Assembly: GCA_016206945.1 (NCBI GenBank)
Contig: JACQQP010000089.1
Coordinates: 1-6,624 of the forward strand
Direction: 5' to 3'
Source of the DNA: Candidatus Omnitrophota bacterium
Lineage (GTDB): Bacteria; Omnitrophota; Omnitrophia; Omnitrophales; Danuiimicrobiaceae
Length of the DNA stretch: 6,624 bases
Part shown: positions 6,577 to 6,624 of the stretch, piece after piece
Layout: each line of letters begins with the position of its first letter
How positions within the stretch are numbered: position 1 is the stretch's first letter
The notes under the pieces: generated by a model
Database searches by the model: none
Seen by the model: the letters and a program-made list of their open reading frames with translations, nothing else
What the model was told of the DNA's origin: nothing
Program-made: the position numbers and the translations under genes

Positions 6577-6624
6577 CCTCTGTCATCTGTACTCTGTACT
6601 CTGTACTCTGTTCTCTCTTCTCTG
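6577..6624. repeat. Degenerate 7-bp tandem repeat, right arm, cut by the window edge
   Basis: Plus-strand heptamers are CCTCTGT, CATCTGT, three exact ACTCTGT copies (6591-6611), then TCTCTCT and TCTCTG up to the edge. ACTCTGT is the exact reverse complement of ACAGAGT in the left arm, so the two arrays face each other. An outlying TATCTGT at 6561-6567 may be a decayed unit. The array may continue beyond the window. Confidence 0.85.

Noticed and set aside
6456..6624. Repeat arrays considered as a CRISPR array.
   Set aside because: Units are 7 bp, contiguous and without spacers, and the two arrays face opposite ways, which does not fit CRISPR.
6456..6624. Facing repeat arms considered as terminal inverted repeats of a small mobile element.
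   Set aside because: The arms are tandem heptamers of unequal length, the interior is only 86 nt, and no target-site duplication can be seen; kept as a repeat only.

Overview
This window carries five genes, all on the minus strand and read from right to left: mcsA, mcsB, clpC, an AsmA/TamB-like membrane-anchored protein, and the 5' part of an MlaE-type ABC transporter permease that runs off the left edge. Gaps are very short: mcsA/mcsB overlap or sit 7 nt apart depending on the mcsB start, mcsB-clpC is 26 nt, clpC-AsmA-like is 15 nt, and the last pair abuts as TAGATG. There is no room for an internal terminator, so the simplest reading is one operon transcribed from the 197-nt non-coding leader at the right end.

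Organism. McsA-McsB-ClpC is the protein-arginine-phosphorylation quality-control set best known from Bacillus and other Firmicutes. Here it is followed by two genes that only make sense in a cell with an outer membrane: an AsmA/TamB-type intermembrane bridge protein ending in phenylalanine, and an MlaE-family permease (retrograde or anterograde phospholipid transport). The combination suggests a diderm bacterium outside the Firmicutes and outside typical Proteobacteria. Candidate lineages are Omnitrophota, Elusimicrobiota or a similar uncultured phylum, but this is inference from gene content and not a phylogenetic result.

Layout. 1-391: mlaE-like permease, 3' end missing. 392-2338: AsmA/TamB-like protein, 648 aa. 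2354-4804: ClpC unfoldase with all expected motifs. 4831-5904 (or 5931): McsB arginine kinase. 5912-6427: McsA zinc-finger/UVR protein. 6428-6624: leader with a dyad over the mcsA ribosome binding site, a candidate sigma-70-type promoter, and two facing arrays of a degenerate 7-bp repeat (ACAGAGT / ACTCTGT). There is no ctsR gene and no recognisable CtsR or CIRCE operator in the visible leader.

How the genes work together. McsA activates McsB, McsB phosphorylates arginines on damaged proteins, and ClpC binds the phosphoarginine through its N domain and feeds the protein to ClpP. The key residues of each step are present, so the pathway looks functional. The two distal genes probably belong to envelope lipid transport. 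Why they are co-transcribed with proteostasis genes is the main biological question; the leader, with its hairpin and repeat arrays, is the main sequence-level oddity.
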